NCBI GenBank assembly: GCA_016758965.1
Contig: JAEPRB010000128.1
Location: 1 to 64,000 of the forward strand
DNA length: 64,000 bases
Source: Circinella minor
Lineage: Eukaryota; Mucoromycota; Mucoromycetes; Mucorales; Lichtheimiaceae
Direction of reading: 5' to 3'
In this document: positions 1 through 12,240 of the stretch, in pieces
Layout of the letters: each line of letters begins with the position of its first letter
Position numbering within the stretch: the first letter of the stretch is position 1
Notes under the pieces: generated by a model
What the model saw: only the letters and a program-made list of their open reading frames with translations
The model's database searches: none
Told to the model about the DNA's origin: nothing
Position numbers and translations under genes: made by a program

Positions 1-125
1 AATTTAAGTTGACGAGGCGCAGGGCATCGTTATGCGATTTTACTCAGTTTCCTTTTTAGAATTGAGTTATGTTCACGTCTGTATTTTAAATATGATTTCT
101 TATTTCATCTGGGATAAAGAGATAA

Positions 126-2711
126 TGCTCTTATAATACAACAGTACATAAAATCGACACAGAAGATGCTCAACCAATACAATGCCGCATGCCACGACGA
201 TCTCCAGCCGAAAAAGAAGCATTGGAACGCGAAGTACATGAAATGTTACAAAGAGGAGTTATACAACCCAGCAAAAGTCTATGGCGATCAAACCCAATAT
301 TAGTACCAAAACCAGATGGGTTCTTAAGGTTTTGCATGAATTTTAAAGCATTAAATGGTGTCACTGTAAAAGACAAACATCCACTTCCAAAAATCGATAC
401 ACTTTTAGATGAATGTCAAGGTTCAAAATGGTTTACAACTATTGATTTACAATCTGCATATTGGCAACTTCCCCTTGACCCAGTAGACGCTGAAAAAACA
501 GCATTCTCAACCGACAAAGGTCATTTTTATTTCAATGTTTTACCATATGGTGTCTGTAGTGGTCCAGCAAATTTCAGCCGCTTTATGGAACAAATCCTGG
601 GACATATTCCCAATATCAAACTTTATATAGATGATGTTTTAGTTGCCACACCAGATCGAAAAACACATCTTCAAACACTTACCAAGGTTTTAACAACATT
701 ACACCATTGGCATGTCAAAATCAATATAAATAAAAGCACATGGGTCCAGAAGTCCGTAAAATTTTTGGGGCATTATATCTCAGAAAACGGTATAGCTGTC
801 GATAAATCAAGAATAGAAGCAATCCTCCGATATGCAAAACCTCACGACAAAGCAAGTTTATCTCGATTTTTGGGATTCTGCACGTTTTATCACCGTTGGC
901 TCGAAAATTTAGCAGCATTAGCATCACCTCTCTATTTATTATTACGAAAAAATTAGCCTTGGAAATGGACAACGACACAACAAACAGCATTTGAAACACT
1001 CAAACAAAAATTAGCAACTCTTCCACAACTCGCATATGCTGACCCAAACTTACCATATGAAATGGATGTAGATGCCAGTGTAGTAGCAGTAGCAGCAATT
1101 TTAGTTCAACAATCACGACCAATATCATATGCCAGCAGAACTTTAACTACAGCAGAATTAAACTATACAGTGACAGAAAAAGAAATGTTAGCTGTCGTCT
1201 GGGGACTAGAACAATTCCACTGCTATGTCCATGGTGCAGTTTCATTAACAATATACACAGATCATGCAGCAGTTAAAGCCATACTAACATCTAACTCACC
1301 AAAAGGACGTATTGCTCGATGGGTTTTAGCTACTCAAATATATAATTTTACAATAGCACATAGACGTGGAAAATATAACATTGATGCAGACGCATTAAGC
1401 CGTGCTTGTAACAGCATTTTGGATAAAACAAACTCTGTCAAAAACGAACTCAGCAAAATGGAAATCAAACAACAGAATACCATTACTATCAACATTCTTC
1501 AGCAGGAACAAGCAAAAGATGACGAAATTCGATTACTTCTAGAAGCACCAAAGACACAACTCTTTCGGGCAGACAACAATATTATATACTTTAATCAACA
1601 AAATCCACTTCCTTATACTCCAAAAACACTTCGACAACAATTTTTCGATGCTATTTATGCACATCCCACATCAGGACATTTTGGTCGCGATAAAACTCTC
1701 TCTCAAGCAAAACAAGTCGCCTGGTGGCCTAGTCTCCAAAAAGATATTATTGCCGCAACTGCTGAATGTGAACTGTGCCAAACACATAAACGTCCATTAC
1801 GTAAATACGGAGAACTACAAAGTATTCCAGTAGGGGAAGCAGGTGAAGTATGGGCAATGGACATTGCAGTACTTCCGACCTCATCAAAAGAAAATCGATA
1901 TTTATTAGTTTGCATGGAATATTTGACAAAATGGGTGATTACTGTTCCTCTTTCTGGTTTTGACTCTAATGTGATCGCACAAGTTCTACTGTACGAAATT
2001 ATCCTAAAATTTTCAACACCAAAAAAATTAATCAGTGATAATGGAACAAATTTTATTTCAGAAGCAATGATTTTAGTTTGCACAAGACTCGGCATAGATA
2101 AATCAACCACAAGTGTAATGCATCCAGCCAGTGATGGATTGGTTAAGGAAATGAATTCTACCGTTAAGACAGCACTATCCATGTATGTAGAACGTTATCC
2201 GGAAGATTGGGATGATTATTTGCCGTTCGTTACTTTTGGTATCAATACACAAAAACAAAGTTCTACTGGTTATTCCCCATTTGAAGCTATGTTTGGTAGA
2301 AAAGCTATTTTGCCACCTTTAGCAAACATTACGCCACCCAAAATGAAGACACACAACTCGGAATCATGGGTCGCTTATTTAAACCACTATATTCCACTTA
2401 TTCATGAAAAAATCAAAAATAATATTCAAAAGGCACAACAACGTCAAAAGCATTACTACGATCTCAAGCACAGAAAACGCCCAATCTTTCAAGTTGGTGA
2501 CCTCGTATTAAGAATTCTTCCAAAAGAAAATTGGAAATTTCCCAACCCCAAGTTTTCTGGTCCATGGCGCATAACAAAATACAACAATGCCGCAAAAACA
2601 AGTTATTCATTAAAACACGAAAACAAGAAGGGAATGAAGGAAACAAGTGCAAATCAAGAACAATTGTATCCATTCAAAGAATCAAAAAAAAATTGTGAAG
2701 GGGGGGAGTAA
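126..2711 (+). pseudogene. Ty3/Gypsy retrotransposon pol (RT-RNase H-integrase), 5'-truncated, one nonsense codon
   Basis: Reading is open in one frame from just after a stop at 123-125 to the TAA at 2709-2711, apart from an in-frame TAG at 954-956. Order of domains: reverse transcriptase (YIDD catalytic box; ILVPKPDG and FLGFC motifs), RNase H (DAS, EKEMLAVVW, YTDHAAVK, ADALSR acidic residues), integrase zinc finger (H..H..C..C, in GHFGRDKT through CELCQTHK), and integrase core with its D, D, E residues in WAMDIAV, ISDNGTNF and VKEMNST. The RT-RNaseH-IN order defines Ty3/Gypsy rather than Copia. No gag or protease lies upstream, so the copy is truncated at its 5' end. Around the TAG the frame is uninterrupted (...LLRKN, stop, PWKWTT...), a position where related elements have a sense codon; CAG to TAG would explain it. 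The other catalytic residues are intact, so inactivation looks recent. Confidence 0.95.
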
Positions 2712-3060
2712 TGTGATAGTATACATCCCTTATCCTAATTTAGTATCAATATAAATAGTCTAACTTATAAATAATAATAAACACTTGGTCTTTCCGATAT
2801 ACATAAATATAACTCAGCGTATAACTATTACATACTGTTGTCTTCTTGTGCTACTACCGCAGCTACTGCAGGTTCAGTATTCAGTAAATTTTTATAAGTA
2901 AATGCTGCATGTTGTTCGGCGTCTGTCCTGGAAAGTCCGGTCACTACTGCAGGAAATTACTGCAGAATTACTGAAGCCCTCAATAAATCGTCTTCTCAAA
3001 AAAATTGTGTTCCAAGCAGACCAGTAGAATCGTAACTCTCATTAAAGATATATAGAATAA
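2697..3060 (+). repeat. 3' polypurine tract and LTR of the Gypsy element
   Basis: A purine run (GAAGGGGGGGAG, about 2697-2708) sits at the end of pol, and a TG dinucleotide at 2712 directly after the stop codon is the expected LTR start. The LTR contains several TACTGCAG words and an AATAAA-like signal near 2,981. Segment 2,836-2,936 is nearly identical to the reverse complement of about 14,345-14,445. Segment 2,930-2,965 is nearly identical to about 15,912-15,946. The 3' boundary is not defined because no 5' LTR is present to compare with; 3,060 is a rough guess. Confidence 0.65.
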
Positions 3061-4189
3061 TTGTTACAAGCACAAGTTACTGAAACACATTAGTTGCATA
3101 CATACTAATCAAGATAGATAGTTAGAAAATGATATAAATCAGATATCTTTCTTAATTAAATTTTTAGCTCACTCACTCTTATTTTCTATTCCCCCTCTAC
3201 AATCAGGATTGGTCACTTTATTAGTTATTAACTTGACCGAATTATCTTATTCTTATATTTTTATAAGTTATTTATTATAATTTATCATTCTCATGGAGCC
3301 ATATACTTGGAATTATATCATTTTTTAACACGATATGTAAAAACATATCATATCAATAATATTACTGTTGTTACATATATAAAAGTAATTATCTTAAAAG
3401 TAGTGACTATGTTAATTTAGAAGGTAGAAAAGTACTGTCATTGGACCTATAATGGTGTGAAACCATTACGACGATCTATTCAACCATAGAGAAACATCCC
3501 AATATTAATTATATTATTTTATCTTTTAAAATAAAAAATAGTTTTCTAGATGAATTGTTATATTTAAGAATAAAGATTTTCTTAAATTTTCTATTTTTAT
3601 TAGACCTGCATTTTTTATAAGAAAAGAAAATATATCTTTTTTTTTAAATAATTATTTTTATTAATATGTAAGATTTTTTTAAAATTTTATCTTTTCTATA
3701 TAATAGTAGATATTGTAAAAACTAATACGTTTCTCATAAGTCGTTGATCTATATGGTTATCCGCGGAATACTAAGGACAGACGATAACATAGTTGAGTAC
3801 ATGATTGGATATAGAAATATTAGAATATATATTCTATATAGAAATGTTGGTCATTGATAATTAGATATATATTAGTTACCTAGACGTTAATTAGCCCCTG
3901 ATATTTCGACGTATATAAATAAAAGGTTTTCTGACAACCAAGAAACAATAATCATTTTTATTCATATATATTATCGAGCCCTCTTCCTTTATTTACCAAT
4001 TCCTACTATTACATTTTCTTATAAACTGACTTATAGAACCCGATTATAAGTATACAATAATCGATCATGTTGCACTATTACATTTATATTATTAAAGAAA
4101 AAAAGTAGATTTTCTTTTGACTTTTAGTAGGTGTAACAAAGCAAAATAAAAAAGTAAACTGACTTCAGAGTATGTCATACAATGACATG
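3061..4189. other. AT-rich intergenic sequence without recognised genes
   Basis: I see only AT-rich sequence with short poly-A/T runs, stops in all frames and no repeat that recurs elsewhere in the window. The true end of the Gypsy LTR may lie a little inside its left edge. Confidence 0.5.
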
Positions 4190-4665
4190 TATTGAAGCGT
4201 TCAATGTGTGATTGAAGTACTTCGTATAAATGTATAAAATAAAGAAGAAATAATATACTATGTGATTGTATTTAAGTAATAAATTGTATGAAATAGAATA
4301 GAAATATGGGTTGTGGGAGTTCTTATATTCAGGAATATTACGTCTGAATCCACAAAAGAGAAATCTTATAATGAGTTTAAGAGGCTTTATGCTCAAAGAA
4401 AACTATTGTCAGGTCAATTATTTAATTGTTAAAAGACTAAAAGATTTAAAGGTAAAAATAGAACTAAAGAACTGAATTTTATTTGAAATAATTTAGGGGT
4501 ATTTATACTAATTGCTTCGTCGTAAAAGTGTCGTAGCTTCGACAGAAAAGTGTCGCAGCTTTGACATAAATGTGTCATTGCTCCGACATAAATGCGTCTT
4601 TGCTTCGACACAAATGTGTCGCAGCACGCTCCAATAATATCACGTAATTTGGTACTTTGTGATAC
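4190..4665 (-). repeat. Inverted repeat arm A (LTR-like, TATA-containing)
   Basis: The reverse complement of this block aligns, with substitutions and small indels, to 9,128-9,608. Shared landmarks in the same order are ATTACGTGAT, repeated GACA..TGTC words, AGTATAAATA, CTTTTAGTCTTTTAACAATT, AATTGACCTGA, GAGCATAAAGCCTC, GATTCAGACGTA and ACTC.CACAACCCA. The TATA-like box followed by conserved sequence resembles an LTR or terminal-repeat promoter. Read on the minus strand, arm A points away from the gene enclosed between the arms. Whether the two arms are ends of one element or two solo LTRs of one family is not settled. Confidence 0.8.
4515..4624. repeat. Five tandem 22-bp units with a GACA-N6-TGTC palindrome
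   Basis: Five contiguous 22-bp units start at 4515, 4537, 4559, 4581 and 4603. Most contain an inverted motif of the form GACA-N6-TGTC, for example GACAGAAAAGTGTC, GACATAAATGTGTC and GACACAAATGTGTC. The array sits just upstream of the TATA-like box of arm A when read on the minus strand. Arm B has a more decayed version at about 9,185-9,270. The regular spacing of about two helical turns and the palindromes suggest an array of protein-binding sites, but that is inference. Confidence 0.8.
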
Positions 4666-5044
4666 TTTATCGGTGATATAAATAATAATAATAATGGTAA
4701 AGAATAAATATAATAATGATGAGGGTAATTTTGTTGATATAAAAATGTCTTTAATTTTTATACGTTACAGTATATTACAAAAAGAGTGAGAATAGAAGCG
4801 GTTATTATTAAGTCTAATGAAAGCAATTAAACACTGAAAGTAATTTTTCTTTATTAGCACTTTTAAGAGCAATAAACAAGAAATCATTCACAGTTTATTT
4901 TATTTTTTTAAAAAAAATGTAACAAAGAGGTTACAAAGAAAAACAAAAGAAAAATAGCGGGTTGAAACATCATACTAAAACTAATGAAATGTAAAAAAGC
5001 ACACCCTGAAAGTGCTGATATATTGAATAAAATATAAATGTATA
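4666..5044. other. 3' flank of the 1,029-aa gene
   Basis: No coding signal was seen. The stretch is AT-rich, lies between arm A and the stop codon of the minus-strand gene, and probably holds that gene's 3' untranslated region. Confidence 0.4.
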
Positions 5045-8000
5045 TTATCTTGTACGTCTGAAGGTCCATTGGTGAATACTGTATTGTGTGCCGGTTTGAG
5101 GGTTCACTGTGGATCCCGTTCTTTCCGTACGTAGTGTGAACCCGACAGCTTGTTCGTTACTTTTAAATATTCTTGTCAATTGTCTGTTAAAAATATCACA
5201 TAATTAGAATACTTTCCAAATCATGAGAACTAGCATTAGTATACACTTACGTCCGTAGATTAGCTTCTTGTAAATACATATTCCAAATAATACGCTCAAA
5301 TTCAGTCGTGTTTGCCAATTGAGCATCATTATTGACAAAGGTAGAAATTTCTGTGTAAATTACTCGAAGAGAAACTTGATAGCCATAGCGGTGTGTTCGT
5401 GTTCTTCTCGAGGCAAACCGTCGTTGCGTTAGAAACATATAGTTTGTATTCAAAACAGGGCATGATGTGGTTAGAAATCGATTAATAATATTTCGCCAAC
5501 TAAACTGTTGAGCCAATGGTCGATCGACTTCTTGTTGAATATAATTTCGTAAGTTTAACCCTAATTCTTGCACTGTTCTTCTAAAGCATGCAAAATATCC
5601 ATCCCTGGAATGTAATAACAACCACCAATCATATATCAGTTTTGCCTCTTCATTTGGATTATTGGCTGGTCTAGCTATTGTGTTGTCTTCATTTTTTAGT
5701 ACCTGGAGAAATTAATATTATGTATTAGATTATCATTCTTAATTCTTACTATTTTTTTTTGACAAAAATAAAAAGAACAAAAGTTACAAGTGCATGGTCA
5801 CAGATATCTGGATCTAAATCAATCATTCTATTTCCTTGATATTGTACACCAACGAAAATTCCCTCGGGCTCGGCACGGTGTTGTACAAAATCGTCCAAAA
5901 ACACTTGTAAGTGCACTTTACCATTACGGTCGCAACGAACTGGTTTTCGAATAAAAAAATCGATAAACAAATGTCCAAATCGTGCAAGTAGTCCAAGTCC
6001 ACCTCGTCGACGTAACTCATTTGGGGATACAGCCGGAATCCTACTTCGTAGATCTTCCATAAATTGTGAAAACGCTGCCATGGCCATTTCCGGGTCATTC
6101 ATCCACTCGTTCCCACCTGTCCAACCAACTGGTGGTTGACATCGTGTAGTCAGTATTCTTGTCTGACCCCTTGTTAAACCTGCCAAAGGAACTATATTTT
6201 CTACACCAATCCTAGCCAATATAGCATTAAATATTACTGTATCTTCTCTCAAATTGTCAAAAAATATCCTCCATTCATCCAAACCATTCACAAAACTTGG
6301 GAGCCTGCGAAGTTCGGGATACCGTGCTCGTTCCAGCCGAAGTCGCTGACTTATTCTTTCTTGAGAATTTGGTCTTCCAGCCGCAAGTCCATAACGCTCC
6401 CTTTTGGATGCCATTGAAGCACGACCATATTCCAACGACACATATGCACCTGGACCTGGCGGAGGCTGTCCATATAGTTCACTTCGGGAAAGGCGACTCA
6501 AAGAACGTTCTATTATTACCAAGATCATAATTATTAACTAGTTCATCTATAAATCTAAAAAATCCAACAGTAACACATAATCGTCTTATTACCTGTTGCT
6601 AAAGAGCTTGTAAGATTGATAACTGCAGCACGCGCTTCGTTTATACGATTTGGCAAATCAGTTACGCTCTCCCGTTGCTCCCAAGTGTTTAAGACTTGTT
6701 GACAAAATTCGGTTGTACCAGGCTCTGGAACACCTGGTCTTTGTATGTTCAATAGTTCGATGATTATATCAAGCAAAATGAGTGTTCGACACCAACATAG
6801 AAACATAAGCCTCAAAATTCTTGGATCTGCTGAGCCATAGCTAACAAAACCAGGATGTAGATGTGGAATCATTATTGATTTAAAGCGAGGTCCTTGTTGA
6901 TCTTGACGCCCAGCATCATATTGATAATCATAATCGATTATTTGTGGAATTCCAAGACTGGTTGAGTATTCATTTACTCCAAGTGAATAGCTGCAAAAAC
7001 ACATAATATATTTCAAGTTAGAAATAAGGTTTGTGGATATATATATAAAGATTTTATGACTAAAAGTAAATTTATGTAAGAGTTTCATACCATCCTTGGA
7101 AATTTGAAAAACCAACCGATGCTGGGGAAAATCCCAGAGTTATAATAAGCGCAGCACGTAAATTTTGCATAATACGGCCAGAAGTGTGAATTAATGACTG
7201 GGGGAGATCACCTCTTTGGCGTGATCGTGGTCGACATGGCCATAGGTCGTGGAAAGCAGGTGGCGTGAATTGAGGGATTACTTGTTGTTGAAAGTGGAAA
7301 ACTTCTGTGATCAAATCTTTGGTGATAGCGCCACTCCGAGAGCCGTCGAAAAAGCTTCTAAGTAGAGCAAAGTCTGTCCTCGTAATGTCTTTGGCAAATA
7401 TTATTATCGGTGTAACGTCACCTCCGCGAACTGGCCGTTGAGTTTTGGGGTAAGCTTGATTTCCAAAAAAGGTAACGTGATCATTGGTAATCAATCCACC
7501 ATAGTAAGGAACTTCTTGGAGAAGCTGAATACGGTAACCAGTATTGTAGATTTCTTGTAACTGTTGTACATGTGCGTTATCAGGTGGTTGTACTGGCCCT
7601 TGTTCATTAAAAAGGTACTGCTCAGCGTTTCTTAAATTTTGGGCATCACGAAGAGGCTGGATGGATTGAATATCGTCATTTAAAGGTTGATAATACCGAT
7701 AATATCCACCTGGTTGTGAATTTAACAAAGTTGACCGCCCAAGGAAGTGGATAAGTATTTGTTCACGGCCATCCACTTGATACCGGGTATCATAATCTTC
7801 AAGGCGACCTTGGATGCTCAAGTTTGGAACAAGAAAAACTTGAAACTGTTTGTCTGGCAGTACATGATGTAGTGATCGATAAAAGTTGGAAAAACGGGTT
7901 GGACTAGCTCCTGGTAAGGTATCTTCATGTAGGCGTTGCAGTGGTGTCGTGTGACTAGTGCACCCACCATATCGCAAATATATAGTGTCATTACGCCAAG

Positions 8001-8527
8001 GGTGGTTGATGAGATGCTCTCGTAAGTTTTCAATGTATATGCTATCTGAGAATTCTATTGTAGTTATATAGCAAGTTATTAGAAAAAGTCGTTCTTCTTG
8101 CTTTATTATCATCATAAAAACATCAAGTGCATTATTTAAGCCTACTAATATTACCGTTCGAATATCTATGTATTACACGTTCGAATTCGTCTTTCGACAA
8201 TTCAATCGACCTCACGTAGTAATATACGTGGTCGTTGGGTGGCAGGTGATGTTGCTCTTCAGCTTGGTCCTGTAGATGGACGAGACCAAGTGCTCGTTGG
8301 ACTTCATTGTTAGTGCACGATGCTGAACATCTTGCCACTTGGAGAAGTGATTGGTAATCCCCCAAATCTGCGTTGTTCCCCGCCACTACGTCAACAAAGC
8401 TCTCAGTATTTGGACTGAGAGATATACTACTTTCCAGTAGTCGATCTTCGATCGTACGTACTAACGTATAGTACACTGTGTGTTGAACGTTTTGCAAATG
8501 CAACTCGGGTTCAATGTCGATGTCCAT
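5045..8527 (-). CDS. 1,029-aa protein with GIY-YIG-like endonuclease motifs; lineage-specific, possibly mobile
   Basis: Six exons: 8527-8155, 8096-7091, 6990-6593, 6509-5788, 5702-5251 and 5183-5045. All junctions are GT-AG with matching phases and the total is 3,090 nt (1,029 aa plus stop). I do not recognise the whole protein. Residues ~164-255 carry a spaced set of motifs seen in GIY-YIG nucleases: Y164 in IYLRYGG (a YIG-like strand ending at G169), R179 in LQRL, E236 in GREQILI, and N250 in LLNSQPGG. The GIY half of the signature is not clear. The remaining ~770 residues show no repeats, transmembrane segments or zinc motifs that I can name, apart from a basic Arg-rich stretch in exon 4. 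An in-frame ATG at 8575 would add 16 hydrophobic residues; 8527 is preferred because that extension is low-complexity. The gene lies between inverted repeats 4,190-4,665 and 9,128-9,608. No stop or frameshift interrupts it, so it may be expressed. Confidence 0.7.
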
Positions 8528-9127
8528 TATAGATGTCGTAAAAAATATGATAATAAAGAAAAAAGAATAAGGCATGTATGTATTTAGTTTTCTTTTTCTT
8601 TTATAGACTTATTTCTCATCCTTGTGTCGTTTCTTCAATTTAACAAGTTACTTACTACCCTATTTCTTTGTTTTATATAGTTGATTAATATACATTACCC
8701 CTTACACTCTTTTTTTTTTCTTTGTATAAAGCCTTATTCAACACAAACAAAGAAACATGATACATACAAGTTTCTTCCCCATATACTATGTAACTATTTA
8801 TATCAAGTTTTATTAATTGATATACTATACTATACTACTATACATTTCATTTTTGCAGGGATATTTTCATTGTCACCTGCAGAATTAGTACGTAAGAAAG
8901 ATCATAATTATTAATATATTTAAGTGATGCTACTGTATTCTCATATACAATAAAATTATTCTATTATTAGTAAATAAAATCACATTTACATCAGTAAAAT
9001 AAAAAAAACTCTTGGACCCTTGCAAAAAAAAAAATATACTATGGTTCTGTTGCTCCTGATACACCTCATCCTTTAAAACTTTCTTTCAGAACGGAAGAAT
9101 AATTTGAAATTATAATTATTTTTGCTG
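8528..9127. other. Upstream region of the 1,029-aa gene
   Basis: AT-rich with poly-T and poly-A runs. The longest plus-strand open frame here (8,681-8,914) is low-complexity and looks spurious. The promoter of the minus-strand gene should lie in the right half of this block. Confidence 0.4.
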
Positions 9128-9608
9128 ACATTATCACAAAAAATGACTAGATTACGTGATCTGATTGCCTTATGGAATGATACATTTATGTCATAGCAAA
9201 GACATTTTTCTGCCATAGCATGGAACACTAATATTCTGACACAGCAAAGAAGACAGATTTCTGTCTTTGCTAATAGTATAAATATACCACACTTAATTCA
9301 AATAAAGCTTTTCTTAGTTCTTTAGCTCTATCTTTATTATATATATCTTTTAGTCTTTTAACAATTTAATAATTGACCTGATATTATTTTTCATTGAGCA
9401 TAAAGCCTCATAAACGTGTTTTTAAGTTTTTTTTTTTTTTGTGGGATTCAGACGTATGAATGTCCTGGATATGAAGAACTCTCACAACCCAAATTACTAT
9501 TCTCATATAATTTATTATTCGAATACAACTGCACATAATAGTAGTGTATCATTTTTCTTTATTTTATATCTCTTTACGAAATATTTCAACACATTTTAAT
9601 GCTTTAGT
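9128..9608 (+). repeat. Inverted repeat arm B
   Basis: Inverted partner of 4,190-4,665, with the same ordered landmarks on the plus strand, including the TATA-like AGTATAAATA (near 9,275), AATTGACCTGA (9,371) and GAGCATAAAGCCTC. A 14-nt T run at about 9,427 is not in arm A. The palindromic array is degenerate here (about 9,185-9,270). The TATA-like box again points away from the enclosed gene. Confidence 0.8.
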
Positions 9609-9631
9609 GAATATTACCTAAAATAACCATC

Positions 9632-9890
9632 GATTAATAAAGGCTTTCTCGGTGAATGGGAAGTTGATTTTGTCATTAACTTTCCAGCACAATAAGCACG
9701 AAGGGTAGTTGACTAGAATTAGTTTTTTTTTTTTTTTTTTTGGCAAACTGGTCAAAATGGATGGATGTACAGCGTTGGAAGTTAATTTTGGCCACTTGGA
9801 ATGAAAATGGGCCATGATATGAAATTGAGGCAAAATTGTTTTCACTCGGTGAAAATGAGATACACAATCTGATATTGGCAAATCTTCTAC
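9632..9890 (+). repeat. Dispersed repeat copy (second half of family also at 63 kb)
   Basis: Segment 9,772-9,880 (GAAGTTAATTTTGGCCACTT.., GGCCATG, AAATTGAGGCAAAATTG, GGTGAAAATGAG) matches 63,207-63,325 with scattered differences. A T run at 9,723-9,742 may be a decayed tract inside the copy. No coding capacity was seen. Confidence 0.6.
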
Positions 9891-10223
9891 TGTATATTTA
9901 AAAGTGATTGATCCAATAAACCTTCTCCTATATTCTCTTCACATAATATAGTACTGTAAGAGCCAGTAGTATTTAATTAATCAAAATAGTTGTAATTGAT
10001 AGTTAAGCAACAAAGCTACATATAAAAAGATAATAAAGATGGAGGAAAAGAAGGATGATGTTTTTATATATGTATGGTATATATAAAGGAGTTATAATGT
10101 ATATAGATTGAAAAAAATAGAAACTAAATAAAGCGATAAATGAAAAAATGCTTAATTATATACAAGTGTTTTTTTTTTTGAGAATATAAGAATGTATATG
10201 GATTGAAAAATACGAAAAGATGG
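9891..10223. other. AT-rich intergenic sequence
   Basis: No gene, repeat or RNA feature was recognised in this stretch. Confidence 0.4.
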
Positions 10224-12240
10224 TTAGTCATCTTCTCTAGCTACGATACGGATATTGCTCATCTTAAATTTAAGTGTTTCTGTCATTAAAACGGGGTCAG
10301 CAGTCATTTGATTCATTTCATTATCTAATATTTTTTCAAGGTCCTTATGTGTCTTCATTTCATTATATTAATATATAATCTTTATGTCCACTACATCAGT
10401 CTAATGGTCTTAAATGGAAATATGGTTTAATTCGCTTGACAATTTACATGATAGAGTACTTACATAGAGGCATATTAATAATTCCAAAATTTTCATCATG
10501 TTAGAACGTTTATCCCAGGAAGTTGGAATTACTGCTGAGCGCAACACCATCACACCACCAACCACAGCAAGCTTGAGTACTGATTCATATCTTGCATTTG
10601 ACTTACTACGTAATTCCTTCTTCAATGCACTGGTTATTTCATTAATGAGCTTATACGAATCATCAATACTATGTTTAAAGCCTTCTTTGTTATATGATGA
10701 TGATGATGATGATAATTCCATGAATATCTTTTCAGTACTATCCGTTCCTCTAATACCATCCGCAAATGCATTACTTGTCGTATTTGTCCAATTTTGAGGG
10801 CGATAATTGATTGTCATGATGAGAAATAGCCATATCTTCACACCTATATATATATATATTAAAACAAGGAGCAAAGTTAGCTTTCGGTCTATGTAAGGTA
10901 TCATATTTTTCCTATTTTATATTCCATACCAAGAAAACACTATTTTTGAGCACGATCCAAGGTATTTGAAGAGTGGACAACACGCTCAACCCAAAAGCTT
11001 CTTTCATGATCACCACGAAAGGAATCGTTCATACACATAGACCGGAAGTCTGTCAATCCTAGACATGGTAACCGGTTAACTTCTTTTTCATTATCTGTAG
11101 TACCCATAGTTTGTCTTGCCTCGCGATCTGCGTTCCACAAACCATATACAACATCTTCCGAATCAACCCCCTCCTGTAATGCCGCTTTAATCATGTTATC
11201 TGTGTTTTCAAATTTAGTAATACTAATCATTTGGAAGGTTTCTTGACGGATCGTTTCATATTCATGTTGTAAATGTGCAGGAATATCATTCTCCACGCAC
11301 GAAAGACAGATGTCGCAGCTCGTGCATAACTTGTTTAACTTCTGTGGTGTCAACTTCGGTTTTTCAGGTGTGTATAAAAGCGATGAGGAATTCATTGTTG
11401 AGGTATCATGTTGTCTGATTCTCTGTAAGCTATATATTTCCGGTTTAGTTGCCACCAACTTCAAACTTTATCATTGTTCTTGGAAAGTATGGAAATATAT
11501 AACTCTTTCCCCCACCAATCATCATCATCATCTTCTTCTTCTTCTTCACCACCCCCATCCTGTCCATCCAGAACTTCGTGGCCATCTTAATAAAATATTA
11601 TCAACAAGGAATTAGCACAAGAATCAAATATTGTGGATATTATAGAATCATAAATGAATTAGCTTACCATTATTACTGTTATTATTATTATTATTATCAG
11701 CACTACTGCTACTACCACCAGCTTGATCTATATAAAAAAGAGTATGAGCGAATGAGAAAAAGAATAATAACACTGTATAACTGTATAAAGCAAAGATGCT
11801 TATTATCTAGTTCTTTTATGAATATCACCAATTGATTTACTTGTTATATCTAACGCGCTTTCTAGTCCTTTATTTGCAAGGTCACGTACTTCTTATTGGA
11901 CTTTATTTTGTTGGATTGAACGCCGACGTCTCAAATATTCTTGTCCACACTGCTCTTTGAACTTATTATTGGTTGCATATTTAAGACAATTATCAACATA
12001 TTTTTTCAAGTTGTTTTGATTGATTATCTGTTGCTGATGTTAAAATGTTTGGAAAGTTTGAAGTAAATTTGAATAGGCAAAATTTGGTGCAGTACCACGA
12101 ATGATGCCGTCAGATAATGTTTCTACGATTTTTATAGGATTTGTCCACGAAATTGCATCGACATTCAATATTCCATTGGACGAAACTGGGACCATTTTGG
12201 TAGCAATTTTTTTCCCTGGTTGTGGTTTGATGAAACCCAT
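10224..12240 (-). pseudogene. Decayed multi-exon lineage-specific gene
   Basis: Coding reads on the minus strand from ATG 12240 (MGFIKPQPGKK). It stays in one frame to a GTAAAT donor at 11840 but meets two TAA stops (12042-12040 and one near 11,890), both where Gln codons would fit the context (..TFQTF*HQQQ.., ..NKVQ*EVRD..). Further exons: 11727-11668 (Gly/Ser/Asn-rich), about 11585-11461 (runs of Glu then Asp), about 11464-10925 (CTSCDICLSC Cys cluster, then SFWVERVV) and about 10828-10464 (FADGIRGTDSTEK followed by FMELSSSSSS and a VLRSAVIPTSW segment), joined to a last exon 10352-10224. The acidic exon and the Cys-cluster exon cannot be joined in frame, and TAG follows ..LDRAQK. This pattern (FADG..GTD..EK.FMEsSS, then RSA.IP) resembles a large Mucorales-restricted family of unknown function. 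A PD-(D/E)XK-like fold is conceivable from D..E.S spacing, but that is only a guess. Confidence 0.6.

Noticed and set aside
4515..4624. CRISPR-like array from the 22-bp repeats
   Set aside because: The units are contiguous without spacers, there are no cas genes, and the host is eukaryotic.
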